Shown: positions 26,285 through 36,074 of the stretch, one piece after another | Layout: each line of letters starts with the position of its first letter | Numbering within the stretch: the stretch's first letter is position 1 | Program-made: the position numbers and the translations under genes | The notes under the pieces: generated by a model | What the model was told of the DNA's origin: nothing | Seen by the model: the letters and a program-made list of their open reading frames with translations, nothing else | Database searches by the model: none | NCBI GenBank assembly: GCA_902601235.1 | Contig: CACKMG010000005.1 | Span: 1-46,273 of the forward strand | Origin: an uncultured Pelagibacteraceae bacterium | GTDB lineage: Bacteria > Pseudomonadota > Alphaproteobacteria > Pelagibacterales > Pelagibacteraceae | Reading direction: 5' to 3' | Length of the DNA stretch: 46,273 bases

Positions 26285-26968
26285 TTAAAGATATTTTGAT
26301 ACAATTTTGTCAATATTCGTAAAGTCTTTTATTAAGTGATTGTGGTAAATTTCGGTTATATTTTTTTCTGTATATCCATCTTCAAGGAGAATTACAGGAA
26401 TACCTGCATCTCTAGCGGCATTAGCATCCGTTTCACTATCACCTATCATAAGAGATTTTTTTAAATCTCCGTCTAGTATTTCAATAACAGACGTTAAATG
26501 TCTTGGATCAGGTTTACAGTAATCAAAAGTATTATGTCCAGCAACATATTCAAAAAAATCATAGATACCGATTTTTTTTAAAAGATCGATTGCTAAATGT
26601 TCTTGTTTGTTTGTACAAACAGCCATCGATATATTATTTTTTTTTGACCAAATTAAAAATTCTTTAACTCCTTTTATAAGAGTACTTTCATTAACAATAT
26701 TTTTTCCGTAGAAATCCACAAAATCTTTTACCATTTCTTTTTTAATTCCATCATCCTGGATCTTTCCGAATTCTTTTTTTGCCTGACCCCATATCGATCT
26801 ACCAAGCATTGCTCCTGCACCCTGACCGACTAGGTTTCTAATTTCATCAGTTGATTTTGTAGGGTAACCATATTTTTTCATTACATAATTATGTGCATGC
26901 ATTAAATCTGGAGCGGTATCTACTAAAGTTCCATCTAAATCAAAAAGAATTGTGAATTTTTGTTTCAT
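26285..26968 (-). CDS. gph: HAD-family phosphatase, phosphoglycolate phosphatase-like
   Basis: A 227-residue hydrolase of the HAD superfamily (Gph/PGP type). Motif I is FDLDGTLVDTAPDL with the nucleophile Asp and the acid/base Asp, motif II is AVCTNK, motif III a Lys in CKPDPRH, and motif IV GDSETD. The start ATG at 26968 is preferred to a TTG two codons upstream. Phosphoglycolate is the likely substrate, but related substrates are common in the family. It is upstream of prpDBC on the same strand, with a 55-base gap, and divergent from the glmU-domain gene. Confidence 0.85.
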   Translation of the reverse strand: MKQKFTILFDLDGTLVDTAPDLMHAHNYVMKKYGYPTKSTDEIRNLVGQGAGAMLGRSIWGQAKKEFGKIQDDGIKKEMVKDFVDFYGKNIVNESTLIKGVKEFLIWSKKNNISMAVCTNKQEHLAIDLLKKIGIYDFFEYVAGHNTFDYCKPDPRHLTSVIEILDGDLKKSLMIGDSETDANAARDAGIPVILLEDGYTEKNITEIYHNHLIKDFTNIDKIVSKYL

Positions 26969-27039
26969 AATCAAAAGTATTTTTAAGAAATATTTTGTGA
27001 ATTAAGAAACATATATACTTAATATAAAGAATTTCATAG

Positions 27040-27663
27040 ATGAAACAGTTAAAATTACAAAAACTTCAAAACAACCTTAGAAAAAAATTTTCTAGATTAG
27101 GTGTAAAAATGGTTGGACCTGAAACAATCTATTTTTCAAAAGATACCAAGGTTGGAAAAAATGTAACAATAGAACCATATGTTGTTTTTGGAAAAAAAGT
27201 AAAAATAGGTAATAACGTTATTATTAAATCTTTTTCTCATTTAGAAAATTGTAAAATTGAGAATAAAGTTGACATTGGTCCTTATGCTCGAATTAGGCCT
27301 GGTGCTGTTGTTAAAGATGGATCTAAAGTTGGTAACTTTGTAGAAATAAAAAAAAGTATTATTGGAAAAAAATCAAAAGTAAGCCATCTGACTTATATTG
27401 GAGATTGTATAATTGGTAAATCTGTAAATGTAGGTGCGGGAACTATTACTTGTAACTACGATGGAGTAAAAAAAAATAAAACAAAAATAAAGGATAATGT
27501 TTTTATTGGATCAAATTCATCTTTAGTTGCTCCCTTAACTATTGAAGAAGGAAGCGTAGTAGGCGCAGGTTCTGTAATTACCAAAAATGTAAGAAAAAAA
27601 TCTCTGGCTTTAACAAGAAGTTTACAAACTGAAATTAAAAATTATAAAAAAAAGAAAAAATAA
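27040..27663 (+). CDS. GlmU-type glucosamine-1-phosphate N-acetyltransferase domain only (left-handed beta-helix)
   Basis: A 207-residue protein equal to the C-terminal acetyltransferase half of GlmU. It has hexapeptide repeats (left-handed beta-helix) throughout and all acetyltransferase residues of E. coli GlmU at matching spacing: R86, K104, H116, Y119, N130 and K145 (E. coli R333, K351, H363, Y366, N377, K392), including NYDG. The uridylyltransferase (pyrophosphorylase) domain of about 230 residues is missing, and the ATG sits just before the helix. Enzyme activity would give GlcNAc-1-P. glmS follows after 2 bases, which fits UDP-GlcNAc synthesis. The uridylyl step must be a separate gene not in this window. 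Confidence 0.85.
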   Translation: MKQLKLQKLQNNLRKKFSRLGVKMVGPETIYFSKDTKVGKNVTIEPYVVFGKKVKIGNNVIIKSFSHLENCKIENKVDIGPYARIRPGAVVKDGSKVGNFVEIKKSIIGKKSKVSHLTYIGDCIIGKSVNVGAGTITCNYDGVKKNKTKIKDNVFIGSNSSLVAPLTIEEGSVVGAGSVITKNVRKKSLALTRSLQTEIKNYKKKKK

Positions 27664-27665
27664 AA

Positions 27666-29486
27666 ATGTGTGGAATAATAGGAATTAATAGTAACAAACC
27701 TGTTTCAGTTTCAATTATTAATTCTTTAAAAAAATTAGAATATAGGGGTTATGACTCGGCAGGAATTGCTACACTTTCTAGCGGTTTAATCAATGAAGTT
27801 AAATCAGAAGGAAGAGTTGATAAACTTGAAAAAAATTCTTTATTGCAGAATATGGAGGGCACTATAGGCATTGGTCATGTGAGATGGGCTACTCATGGAT
27901 TACCAAATAGTATTAATGCGCATCCTCACTCATCCCAAAATGTATCGGTGGTTCATAATGGTATAATTGAAAATTCAACATTATTAAAAAAATTTTTAAT
28001 TGGAAAAGGACATAAATTTAAATCACAAACAGATACAGAAGTTATTGTTCATTTAATAACAGAGCATTTAAAAACTGATGATGTAGTAAACTCAATAAAG
28101 AAAACTTTAGAGTCCTTACATGGGAGTTTTGCTTTAGGAATTATATTTAAAGATCAGCCAGATTTAATTGTGGGTGCAAGAAGAGGATCACCCCTAGCAG
28201 TTGGTTACGGTCCAAATGAAAATTATTTAGGCTCAGACTCATATGCATTAAAATCAATGACTAATAAGATCACCTATCTTGATGATGGTGAATTTTGTAT
28301 TATAAAAAAAGATCATGTAGAGTTTTTTAATGAGGAAGGAATAAAAATAAATAAAAAAGTTTTAGAATTATCTTCTGATGAAGAAAAATATGACAAAGGA
28401 GATTATAAACATTTTATGGCTAAAGAAATCGAAGAACAACCGAATACTTTAAAAAATGGAATTAAAGAATATATTGATAATTCAAATAATGATATAAATA
28501 TTTTTAATTTTCCTTGGAAAGTGAATGAAATTTCCTCAGTCACTCTAGTTGGTTGTGGTACAGCTTATCATAGTTGTTTGATGGCTAAATATTGGATTGA
28601 AGAATTAACTTCTTTAGACGTTAATGTAGATATTGCATCTGAATTCAGGTACAGAAAAAATAGATTTAAAAAAGAAACTTTATATATTTTTGTTTCTCAA
28701 TCAGGAGAAACAGCTGACACTTATGCTGCATTAGATTTGTGTAAAAAAAATGGAATGAAAACCTGTGCAGTCGTAAATGTTATTGAAAGCTCTATAGCAA
28801 GAGACTCTGAGTTTGTTTTACCTATTCATTGTGGAACAGAAATTGGGGTGGCCTCAACAAAGGCATTCCTAGGTCAAATATTAATACTATATATCTTATC
28901 TTTAAAACTAGGGTTGTTAAGAAAAGATCTAAAAAAAGATGCATTTACTCAAAAACTTAAGGATTTAAAAGAGTTACCAAAATTAGTAGAACAAACCTTA
29001 CTTACAGACAATAAGATACAAAATATATCTAATACTTTTAATGAAGCTAAAGGATCAATGTTCTTAGGAAGAGGATTTTCATATCCAATTGCATTGGAAG
29101 GAGCATTAAAGTTGAAAGAATTATCTTATATTCATGCCGAAGGTTATCCTGCTGGAGAAATGAAGCATGGACCATTAGCTCTAATAGAAGAAGGAATGCC
29201 AGTTGTAGTTTTGGCACCAAGGGACAACTATTATAAAAAAACAATTTCAAACATGCAGGAAGTTATTGCTAGAGGAGCAAAAGTTTTATTGATTACAAAT
29301 AAAAGTAAAGATGAAGTTGTTTCTGAAAATATTTGGGAAACTTTAGAGGTCGAGAGCACTAATGAGGATCTTTTACCCTTTCTTTTAACAATACCCTTAC
29401 AGAAATTAGCTTATTATTCTGCTTTAAAAAAAGGTTTTGACATAGATAAGCCTAGAAATTTAGCTAAATCTGTTACCGTTGAATAA
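27666..29486 (+). CDS. glmS: Glutamine-fructose-6-phosphate aminotransferase (isomerizing)
   Basis: A 606-residue full-length enzyme making glucosamine-6-phosphate from fructose-6-phosphate and glutamine. The N-terminal glutaminase has catalytic Cys2 (MCGIIG), HVRWATHG and GSDSYALKS. Two SIS sugar-isomerase domains follow, with VGCGTAYHSC, SQSGETADT and the C-terminal KPRNLAKSVTVE. It starts 2 bases after the GlmU-like domain gene. No glmS ribozyme is seen upstream, as expected outside Gram-positives. Confidence 0.96.
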   Translation: MCGIIGINSNKPVSVSIINSLKKLEYRGYDSAGIATLSSGLINEVKSEGRVDKLEKNSLLQNMEGTIGIGHVRWATHGLPNSINAHPHSSQNVSVVHNGIIENSTLLKKFLIGKGHKFKSQTDTEVIVHLITEHLKTDDVVNSIKKTLESLHGSFALGIIFKDQPDLIVGARRGSPLAVGYGPNENYLGSDSYALKSMTNKITYLDDGEFCIIKKDHVEFFNEEGIKINKKVLELSSDEEKYDKGDYKHFMAKEIEEQPNTLKNGIKEYIDNSNNDINIFNFPWKVNEISSVTLVGCGTAYHSCLMAKYWIEELTSLDVNVDIASEFRYRKNRFKKETLYIFVSQSGETADTYAALDLCKKNGMKTCAVVNVIESSIARDSEFVLPIHCGTEIGVASTKAFLGQILILYILSLKLGLLRKDLKKDAFTQKLKDLKELPKLVEQTLLTDNKIQNISNTFNEAKGSMFLGRGFSYPIALEGALKLKELSYIHAEGYPAGEMKHGPLALIEEGMPVVVLAPRDNYYKKTISNMQEVIARGAKVLLITNKSKDEVVSENIWETLEVESTNEDLLPFLLTIPLQKLAYYSALKKGFDIDKPRNLAKSVTVE

Positions 29487-29521
29487 AAAAAAAACTCTGA
29501 TACAACAATCTTAGGTTGAAC

Positions 29522-30901
29522 ATGAAAAATTGGAAAGTAAACAGTTGGAGAAAATATCCAGTAAAACATATTCCGGAATATCCGGATAAAAAAGAATTGG
29601 ATCAAGTTTTAAATAAAATTAAAACTTTTCCACCTCTTGTTTTTGCCGGAGAAACAAGACATCTCAAACAACAACTTGCAGAAGTCGTTGATGGAAAAGC
29701 ATTTTTGTTACAAGGAGGTGATTGTGCTGAGAGTTTTGCAGAATTTCATCCAGACAATATAAGAGATACTTTCAAGTTAATGCTTCAGATGTCATTAGTC
29801 TTAACTTATTCAGCTTCATTACCAGTTGTTAAATTAGGTAGAATTGCAGGACAGTTTTCAAAACCGCGAAGCTCACCAGTTGAAGTAAAAGGTGGTGTTG
29901 AATTACCAAGCTACTTGGGTGATAATATAAATGGAATAGAATTTAGTGAAAGAGCAAGAGTACCTGATCCAAAAAGATTGTTCAAAGCATATTCTCAATC
30001 GGCAGCAACACTAAATTTGATAAGAGCATTTTCACATGGTGGTTTTGCAGATCTTAAAAAAGTTCACACGTGGAATTTAGGATTTATTAAAAAAAGTCCA
30101 GAAGCAAAAAGATTTAAAGAATTAGAAGATCAAATCGAAAAAGCTTTATCTTTTATGGATGCATGTGGAATTAATTCAGATTTCAACAGAAGATTAAAGA
30201 CAGTCAATTTTTGGACTTCACATGAAGCATTATTATTACCTTTTGAAGAATCTATGACGAGAACAGATTCTACAACAGGAGAAAATCATGATACTTCTGC
30301 TCACTTTGTTTGGATTGGTGATAGAACTAGACAACTAGATGGTGGACATGTTGAATTTTGCAGAGGAATAGAAAATCCAATTGGGATTAAATGTGGACCC
30401 ACATTGAAATCGGATGATCTAATTAATTTGTGTAATAGAATAAATCCTAAAAATGAAAAAGGGAAGATTACTTTAATATCTAGGTTTGGTTGTGATAATG
30501 TCTCTAAACACTTACCTAAACTAATAAGAGCTATTAGAAAAGAGGGATTTAATGTTATTTGGTCTTGCGATCCATGCCATGGAAACACGATGCAAGCTTC
30601 AACTGGTTTTAAAACAAGACCTTTTAATAGTGTTCTAAAAGAAGTTAAAAATGTTTTTGCGTGTCATCAAAGTGAAGGAAGTTATGCTGGTGGATTACAT
30701 ATTGAATTAACTGGTCAGAATGTGACAGAATGTACAGGTGGAGCACAAAAGATTTCAGAAAAAGATTTATCTTCAAGATATCACACTCATTGTGATCCAA
30801 GATTAAATGCTAATCAAGCCTTAGAATTAGCCTTTTTAATTTCAGATGAGATTAAAAAGAATAGCAGCTATTCAAAAAATGCTATTCAGGTGGCATCTTA
30901 G
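29522..30901 (+). CDS. aroG: 3-deoxy-7-phosphoheptulonate (DAHP) synthase, class II
   Basis: A plant/mycobacterial-type (class II) DAHP synthase, the first shikimate enzyme, condensing PEP and erythrose-4-phosphate. Signatures include LLQGGDCAES (metal Cys), KLGRIAGQFSKPRS, and CDPCHGNT. I take ATG at 29522 with AGG six bases ahead; a TTG at 29516 would add two residues. Length of 459 residues is normal. It follows glmS by 35 bases. The gene symbol is used for the reaction; class II enzymes are named variably. Confidence 0.93.
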   Translation: MKNWKVNSWRKYPVKHIPEYPDKKELDQVLNKIKTFPPLVFAGETRHLKQQLAEVVDGKAFLLQGGDCAESFAEFHPDNIRDTFKLMLQMSLVLTYSASLPVVKLGRIAGQFSKPRSSPVEVKGGVELPSYLGDNINGIEFSERARVPDPKRLFKAYSQSAATLNLIRAFSHGGFADLKKVHTWNLGFIKKSPEAKRFKELEDQIEKALSFMDACGINSDFNRRLKTVNFWTSHEALLLPFEESMTRTDSTTGENHDTSAHFVWIGDRTRQLDGGHVEFCRGIENPIGIKCGPTLKSDDLINLCNRINPKNEKGKITLISRFGCDNVSKHLPKLIRAIRKEGFNVIWSCDPCHGNTMQASTGFKTRPFNSVLKEVKNVFACHQSEGSYAGGLHIELTGQNVTECTGGAQKISEKDLSSRYHTHCDPRLNANQALELAFLISDEIKKNSSYSKNAIQVAS

Positions 30902-30913
30902 GCCATTGTTTTT
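30889..30913 (+). terminator. Weak terminator-like hairpin at the end of DAHP synthase
   Basis: A 4-6 pair stem (TGGC at 30891-30894 with GCCA at 30902-30905, extendable by G-T pairs) overlaps the stop codon and is followed by TTTTT at 30909-30913. It is short; partial termination before nadE is possible. Confidence 0.3.
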
Positions 30914-30939
30914 AAGCATAAGATTGTTAAATATTAATT

Positions 30940-31677
30940 ATGAGTCCTTCAGAAAAAATAAAATTTATATCTAATTGGATCAAATCATACGTTGATCAAA
31001 TGCCTAAAAAAGCAGAGTCACTAGTGATAGGTATTTCTGGAGGAATAGACTCCTCTGTTTCAAGTACTTTAAGTGCAATGACGGGTTTACGTACAATTGT
31101 TTTAACAATGCCTATCAAACAAATTGAAAATCAACATGATTTAAGTTTAAAACATCAAAAATGGTTGGTTAAAAAATTTGATAATGTTGAAACTCACACT
31201 ATTAGTTTAGATAAGTTATTTGAGTCTTTTGAATCAACTTTAAATAAATTTAATAATGAACATGGATTTGCAAATTCTAGAGCAAGATTAAGAATGACTA
31301 CTTTGTATCAAGTCGCTGCAGCAAACAAAGGAATAGTGGTTGGCACTGGTAATAAAGTTGAAGATTTTGGTGTTGGTTTTTATACAAAATATGGTGATGG
31401 TGGAGTAGATATATCGCCAATAGCAGATTGTAATAAAACTGAAGTTTGGGAGCTTGGAAGAGAATTAGGTATATTAAGAGAAATAATAGATGCTTCTCCA
31501 ACAGATGGTCTTTGGGATGATGGTAGAACAGATGAAGGACAATTAGGTTTCAAATATGAGGATTTAGAAGATGCAATGACAAATCCCGACTCACCTCATA
31601 AAACAGAATACGAAAAAATTAGAAAACAAAATTTGCATAAAATGGAGCCGATTCCAGTATGCAAAATTCCTAGTTAA
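30940..31677 (+). CDS. nadE: NH3-dependent NAD+ synthetase
   Basis: A 245-residue NAD synthetase of the short, ammonia-using type, converting deamido-NAD to NAD. The ATP-pyrophosphatase P-loop is SGGIDSSVSS, and GTGNKVEDFGVGFYTKYGDGGVD-type binding residues follow. There is no N-terminal glutaminase domain. It begins 39 bases after the DAHP synthase gene with ATG at 30940, and ends 51 bases before cysS, on the same strand as its neighbours. Confidence 0.93.
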   Translation: MSPSEKIKFISNWIKSYVDQMPKKAESLVIGISGGIDSSVSSTLSAMTGLRTIVLTMPIKQIENQHDLSLKHQKWLVKKFDNVETHTISLDKLFESFESTLNKFNNEHGFANSRARLRMTTLYQVAAANKGIVVGTGNKVEDFGVGFYTKYGDGGVDISPIADCNKTEVWELGRELGILREIIDASPTDGLWDDGRTDEGQLGFKYEDLEDAMTNPDSPHKTEYEKIRKQNLHKMEPIPVCKIPS

Positions 31678-31728
31678 TCAATTAGATTAACAAAACTCCA
31701 AATAAGGTATATTTCTTAATCAATTAAT

Positions 31729-33072
31729 ATGGATATTTTTTTAACAAATAATTTAACCAATAAAAAAGAGAAATTCATTCCAAGGGATAATAAAAACATT
31801 GGAATGTATGTTTGTGGTCCAACTGTTTATGACGATCCACATATTGGTAATGCTAGACCATTAGTTATTTTTGACATTCTTTTTAAAATTCTCAAAAACA
31901 ATTTTTCAAAAGTAACTTATGTTAGAAATATTACAGATATTGATGACAAGATCATTAAAGCTTCCCATGATCAAAAAATATCCATGAAAGAATTGACTGA
32001 AAAAATAACATCAAGCTTTTTTGAAGATTGTAAGTTTTTAAATTGTGAAAATCCTACTCATGAACCTAAGGCTACTGATCATATTGATTTGATGATTGAA
32101 ATGATAAATCAATTAATCAAAAAAGGTTTTGCTTATGAAAATAATAATCATGTTTATTTTGAAGTAAAAAAATTTTCTGACTATGGAAAATTATCCAATA
32201 AAAAGTTAGATGATTTAATAGCTGGATCTAGAGTAGAGGTTAGTGAAAATAAAAAAAATTCAGAAGATTTTGTATTGTGGAAACCATCAAATACAAATGA
32301 ACCTTCATGGAATTCTCCTTGGGGAAAAGGAAGGCCTGGGTGGCATTTAGAATGTTCTGCAATGTCAAAAAAATTCTTAGGAAATGAATTTGATATTCAT
32401 GGAGGTGGTATAGATTTAATTTTCCCTCATCATGAAAATGAAATTGCTCAATCGAGGTGTGCAAATGCCTCTAAAATTTTTGCAAATTTTTGGATACATA
32501 ATGCATTTATTACAATATCCAATGAAAAAATGGCTAAGTCTCAAGGAAATATTTTAAAAATTAAAGATTATAGAAACAAAATGAGCGGACAAATAATTAG
32601 ATTAGCATTGATGAGTGCTCATTATAAACAACCATTAGATTGGAACGATAAATTAATAAATGATTGTCAAAATACTTTAGATAAGTGGTATCGAATTTAT
32701 TCATCAGATATAAAATCTGTCCAAGTAACAGAAGAAGTTTTGAAACCTTTACATGAAGATTTAAATACTCCTGGCTATATTGCTAACTTGCATCAACTTT
32801 ATGAAAAAGCATATAAAGGCGAGGATAAAGAATTATTTATATCAGCATGTAAGTTTATAGGTTTATTTAATGAAAATAATCAGCAATGGGAAAAATATAA
32901 AAAAGATAAAACTACAATTAGCGAGTCAGAGATTAATAGTAAAATTGATTTAAGAAACAAGGCCAGAGCAAACAAAGATTATAATGAAGCTGATAGAATT
33001 AGAGATGAACTTTTAAATAAAGGTGTTTTAATAGAAGATAAAGATGGTAAAACACTTTGGAAATTTAAATGA
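31729..33072 (+). CDS. cysS: Cysteinyl-tRNA synthetase
   Basis: A 447-residue class I synthetase charging tRNA-Cys, close to the E. coli length of 461. The HIGH motif is HIGN (residues 38-41) following CGPTVYD with a zinc-binding Cys29, and the second signature reads KMAKSQGN. The C-terminal RDELLNKGVLIEDKDGKTLWK is the usual CysS anticodon-domain end. It shares its last four bases with the start of cimA (ATGA overlap). Confidence 0.95.
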   Translation: MDIFLTNNLTNKKEKFIPRDNKNIGMYVCGPTVYDDPHIGNARPLVIFDILFKILKNNFSKVTYVRNITDIDDKIIKASHDQKISMKELTEKITSSFFEDCKFLNCENPTHEPKATDHIDLMIEMINQLIKKGFAYENNNHVYFEVKKFSDYGKLSNKKLDDLIAGSRVEVSENKKNSEDFVLWKPSNTNEPSWNSPWGKGRPGWHLECSAMSKKFLGNEFDIHGGGIDLIFPHHENEIAQSRCANASKIFANFWIHNAFITISNEKMAKSQGNILKIKDYRNKMSGQIIRLALMSAHYKQPLDWNDKLINDCQNTLDKWYRIYSSDIKSVQVTEEVLKPLHEDLNTPGYIANLHQLYEKAYKGEDKELFISACKFIGLFNENNQQWEKYKKDKTTISESEINSKIDLRNKARANKDYNEADRIRDELLNKGVLIEDKDGKTLWKFK

Positions 33073-34670
33073 GTAAAGAGCGGTTATATATTTTTGATAC
33101 AACACTAAGAGATGGTGCTCAAACACAAGGAGTAGATTTTTCTATTGAGGATAAAGATAAAATTGCATCTGCATTAGATAATTTAGGTGTTGATTATATT
33201 GAAGGTGGTTGGCCTGGTGCAAACCCAACTGATACCGAATTTTTTCAAAAAAAACATAATTTTAAAAATGCAAAACTTACATGTTTCGGAATGACAAAAA
33301 GATCAGGCCGAAGTGCAGAAAACGATACAGGAATATCAGCATTGATGAATTCAAATACTTCAGCAGTATGCTTAGTTGGAAAATCATGGGATTTTCATGT
33401 TGATGTCGCATTAGGTATTACTAATGAAGAAAATTTAGAAAATATCAGTGAAAGTGCCAAACATTTTGTTAAAGCAAAAAAAGAATTTATGTTTGATGCA
33501 GAGCATTTTTTTGATGGCTATAAAGCAAATCCAAAATATGCACTTTCATGTATAAAAGCAGCTTTTGATCAAGGTGCAAGATGGATTGTATTGTGTGACA
33601 CTAACGGAGGTACACTACCTCACGAGATTTCTAAAATTGTATCTGAAGTATCAAAAGTAGTTCCTGGAAAAAATTTGGGTATTCATGCACACAATGATAC
33701 TGGCAACGCTGTTGCAAATTCTTTAGCTGCAGTATTATCAGGTGTAAGACATATTCAGGGTACAATTAATGGATTAGGTGAAAGATGTGGAAATGCGAAT
33801 TTAATGTCACTTATTCCAACATTATTTTTAAAGAAAGATTTTTCATCTCAATTTGAAATTGGAATAAAATCTAACAATATTAAAAATTTAACTGATTGTT
33901 CAAGATTGTTGGATGAAATTTTAAATAGAAAACCTAATCAACATTTACCTTATGTGGGTGCTGCTGCTTTTTCTCATAAAGGAGGATTACATGTATCTGC
34001 TGTTCAAAAGGACCCAAAAACATATGAACATATAAATCCTGAAGAAGTCGGAAACTCGAGAAATATTGTTGTCTCTGATCAATCAGGTAAATCAAATATA
34101 ATCTCAAGATTAAAAAATATTAAAATTGATATTAAAGAAAATGATCCTAAAATTATAAAATTGTTGGATGAGGTTAAAGATCGAGAATTTATTGGTTATA
34201 GCTATGATGGAGCTGATGCATCATTTGAATTATTAGCTAGAAGAATTATTGGAGAAATACCAAGATATATATCTATTAATGAATATGACGTTTCAGTTAA
34301 AAAAAATAAATCTGGGGTAATAGTTTCTTCTGCAAAAGCTCAATTAGAAGTAGATGGAGAAAAAATTATCTGCGAAGGAGAGGGTAATGGTCCAGTAAAT
34401 GCTCTGGATAATGCTATAAGACAAAATGTTGATCGATTAGCAAAGTACTCTAAATATTTGAAGGATTTAAAATTGGTTGACTATAAAGTTCGAATTTTAA
34501 ATACTGGAACTGAAGCTGTTACAAGAGTTTCAATTGAAAGTACAGACTCTCAAGGAAAAAATTGGTTTACTATTGGTGTATCCACAAATATAATTGATGC
34601 TTCATTTAAAGCATTGATTGATAGTCTAGATTATAAACTATTTAAAGATAATGCACCTGCTAGTAAATAA
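33069..34670 (+). CDS. cimA: (R)-citramalate synthase (CimA family)
   Basis: A 533-residue HMGL-like Claisen-condensation enzyme joining acetyl-CoA and pyruvate to citramalate for isoleucine. It has DTTLRDGAQ with the metal Asp, FDAEHFFDGYKANP, the metal His pair in IHAHND, and GLGERCGNANL. The C-terminal LeuA-allosteric-type domain from about residue 400 provides feedback regulation. The CimA clade is distinguished from LeuA by length and by DAEHFFDGYK. It overlaps cysS by four bases. Confidence 0.9.
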   Translation: MSKERLYIFDTTLRDGAQTQGVDFSIEDKDKIASALDNLGVDYIEGGWPGANPTDTEFFQKKHNFKNAKLTCFGMTKRSGRSAENDTGISALMNSNTSAVCLVGKSWDFHVDVALGITNEENLENISESAKHFVKAKKEFMFDAEHFFDGYKANPKYALSCIKAAFDQGARWIVLCDTNGGTLPHEISKIVSEVSKVVPGKNLGIHAHNDTGNAVANSLAAVLSGVRHIQGTINGLGERCGNANLMSLIPTLFLKKDFSSQFEIGIKSNNIKNLTDCSRLLDEILNRKPNQHLPYVGAAAFSHKGGLHVSAVQKDPKTYEHINPEEVGNSRNIVVSDQSGKSNIISRLKNIKIDIKENDPKIIKLLDEVKDREFIGYSYDGADASFELLARRIIGEIPRYISINEYDVSVKKNKSGVIVSSAKAQLEVDGEKIICEGEGNGPVNALDNAIRQNVDRLAKYSKYLKDLKLVDYKVRILNTGTEAVTRVSIESTDSQGKNWFTIGVSTNIIDASFKALIDSLDYKLFKDNAPASK

Positions 34671-34697
34671 ATGAGAAACACCTTAATAGTGTAATTA

Positions 34698-35411
34698 ATG
34701 AGTAAAAATAATATCTCTTTTATTCTACATAAACCACAATTATCAGAAAATATAGGTGCATGCGCTCGAGCAATTAAAAACTTTAACTTTAAGAATTTGG
34801 TTTTGATTAATCCTAAACCTATTTTTCCAAATGATAAAATTATAGCTACGTCAGTAGGTGCCAAAGATATCATTAAACAAAGTAAAAATTATAATAATTT
34901 AGAAAAAGCTATAAGTAATATTGATATAGTTATTGCTACTTCAGCAAGGTTTAGAAATAAAAATATCAAACATATTAATTTAGAAGATTTAAAAAAGATT
35001 AATTTTAAAAAGAAAATTGGTTTTTTATTTGGATCAGAGGCATCAGGTTTGTCAAATGATGAGATAAGCTACGCTAATTATACTCTACAAATACCCACAA
35101 ATCCTGATTTTAAATCTCTTAATTTATCCCATAGTTTAATAATTATCGCACAATATGTTGCTGGTATTATTAAACTAAAAAACGTCCCATTTAAAAAATC
35201 AAAAAAAGTAAAATCAGCAAGTAAAAAAGAAATACAATCAATGTTGAATCTTTGCATTAAAAATTTGGATGAAATAAATTTTTTCAAACCAAATGAAAAG
35301 CGACCAAAAATGATTGAGAACTTAAGAAATATTTTTTATAAAATGGATCTGTCTGATAAGGAAACGCGTATATTATCAGGTGTATTTGCAAGTTTGGGTA
35401 AAAAACGTTGA
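34698..35411 (+). CDS. trmJ: SpoU-family tRNA/rRNA 2'-O-methyltransferase (TrmJ-like)
   Basis: A 237-residue SPOUT-class methyltransferase, close to TrmJ length, probably making Cm/Um32 in tRNA. Knot motifs are visible: N-terminal PQLSENIGACARAIKNF, motif 2 FGSEASGLSND and motif 3 IPTNPDFKSLNLSHS. The ATG lies 27 bases after cimA. TrmJ versus a close SpoU paralogue cannot be settled without alignment. Confidence 0.85.
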   Translation: MSKNNISFILHKPQLSENIGACARAIKNFNFKNLVLINPKPIFPNDKIIATSVGAKDIIKQSKNYNNLEKAISNIDIVIATSARFRNKNIKHINLEDLKKINFKKKIGFLFGSEASGLSNDEISYANYTLQIPTNPDFKSLNLSHSLIIIAQYVAGIIKLKNVPFKKSKKVKSASKKEIQSMLNLCIKNLDEINFFKPNEKRPKMIENLRNIFYKMDLSDKETRILSGVFASLGKKR

Positions 35412-35439
35412 TTGACAAAATAGTGTGTAAGTTTATAAA
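35412..35439 (+). promoter_or_regulatory. Near-consensus sigma70 promoter of rpsD
   Basis: TTGACA (35412-35417, perfect -35) and TATAAA (35434-35439, 5/6 of the -10) are spaced 16 bases, inside the 40-base gap after trmJ. A start site about 7 bases past the -10 would give only about 5 bases of leader before the ATG at 35452. No Shine-Dalgarno is visible in the gap. Confidence 0.7.
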
Positions 35440-35451
35440 ACCCTCTATTAA

Positions 35452-36069
35452 ATGACAAAAAGATTAAACTCTAAACATAAAGTAGATAGAAGATTAAAAG
35501 TAAATTTATGGGGAAGACCCAAAAGTCCTTATAATAAAAGAGCTTATGGACCTGGTCAACATGGTCAATCGAGAACATCTAAGCCATCAGATTTTGGAAT
35601 TCAATTGCAAGCTAAGCAAAAACTTAAAGCATACTATGGCAATATAAATGAAAGGCAATTTAGAAACATTTACAGAAAAGCAAGCATGTTAAAAGGTGAT
35701 ACTAGTGAAAATTTGATAGGCTTGTTAGAAAGAAGACTAGATGCAGTTATTTACAGAGCAAAATTTGCAACAACTATTTTTTCCGCTAGACAATTAATTA
35801 ATCATGGCCATGTAAAAGTAAATAGTAAAAAAGTGAATATTTCTAGTTATATGGTTAAAGAGGAAGATACAGTAGAAATAAGAGATAAATCAAAACAACT
35901 TGCAATTATAGATATTGCTTTAGCAAATAAAGAGAGAGAAGCCCCTGAATATATCCAGTTAGATGAAAAGAATAAAAAATTTAAATTTATTAGAATTCCA
36001 AAATTTGAAGAAGTTCCATATCCTATAGTAATGGAACCTAATTTAGTAATTGAATATTATTCGAGATAA
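35452..36069 (+). CDS. rpsD: 30S ribosomal protein S4
   Basis: A 205-residue primary-binding small-subunit protein. It has the N-terminal S4 domain ([24 protein letters not shown]) and the S4 RNA-binding fold at about residues 95-155 ([31 protein letters not shown]), with the VIEYYSR end. It is a standalone gene, not in the alpha operon, and has its own near-consensus promoter immediately upstream. Confidence 0.97.
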   Translation: MTKRLNSKHKVDRRLKVNLWGRPKSPYNKRAYGPGQHGQSRTSKPSDFGIQLQAKQKLKAYYGNINERQFRNIYRKASMLKGDTSENLIGLLERRLDAVIYRAKFATTIFSARQLINHGHVKVNSKKVNISSYMVKEEDTVEIRDKSKQLAIIDIALANKEREAPEYIQLDEKNKKFKFIRIPKFEEVPYPIVMEPNLVIEYYSR

Positions 36070-36074
36070 TTAGT

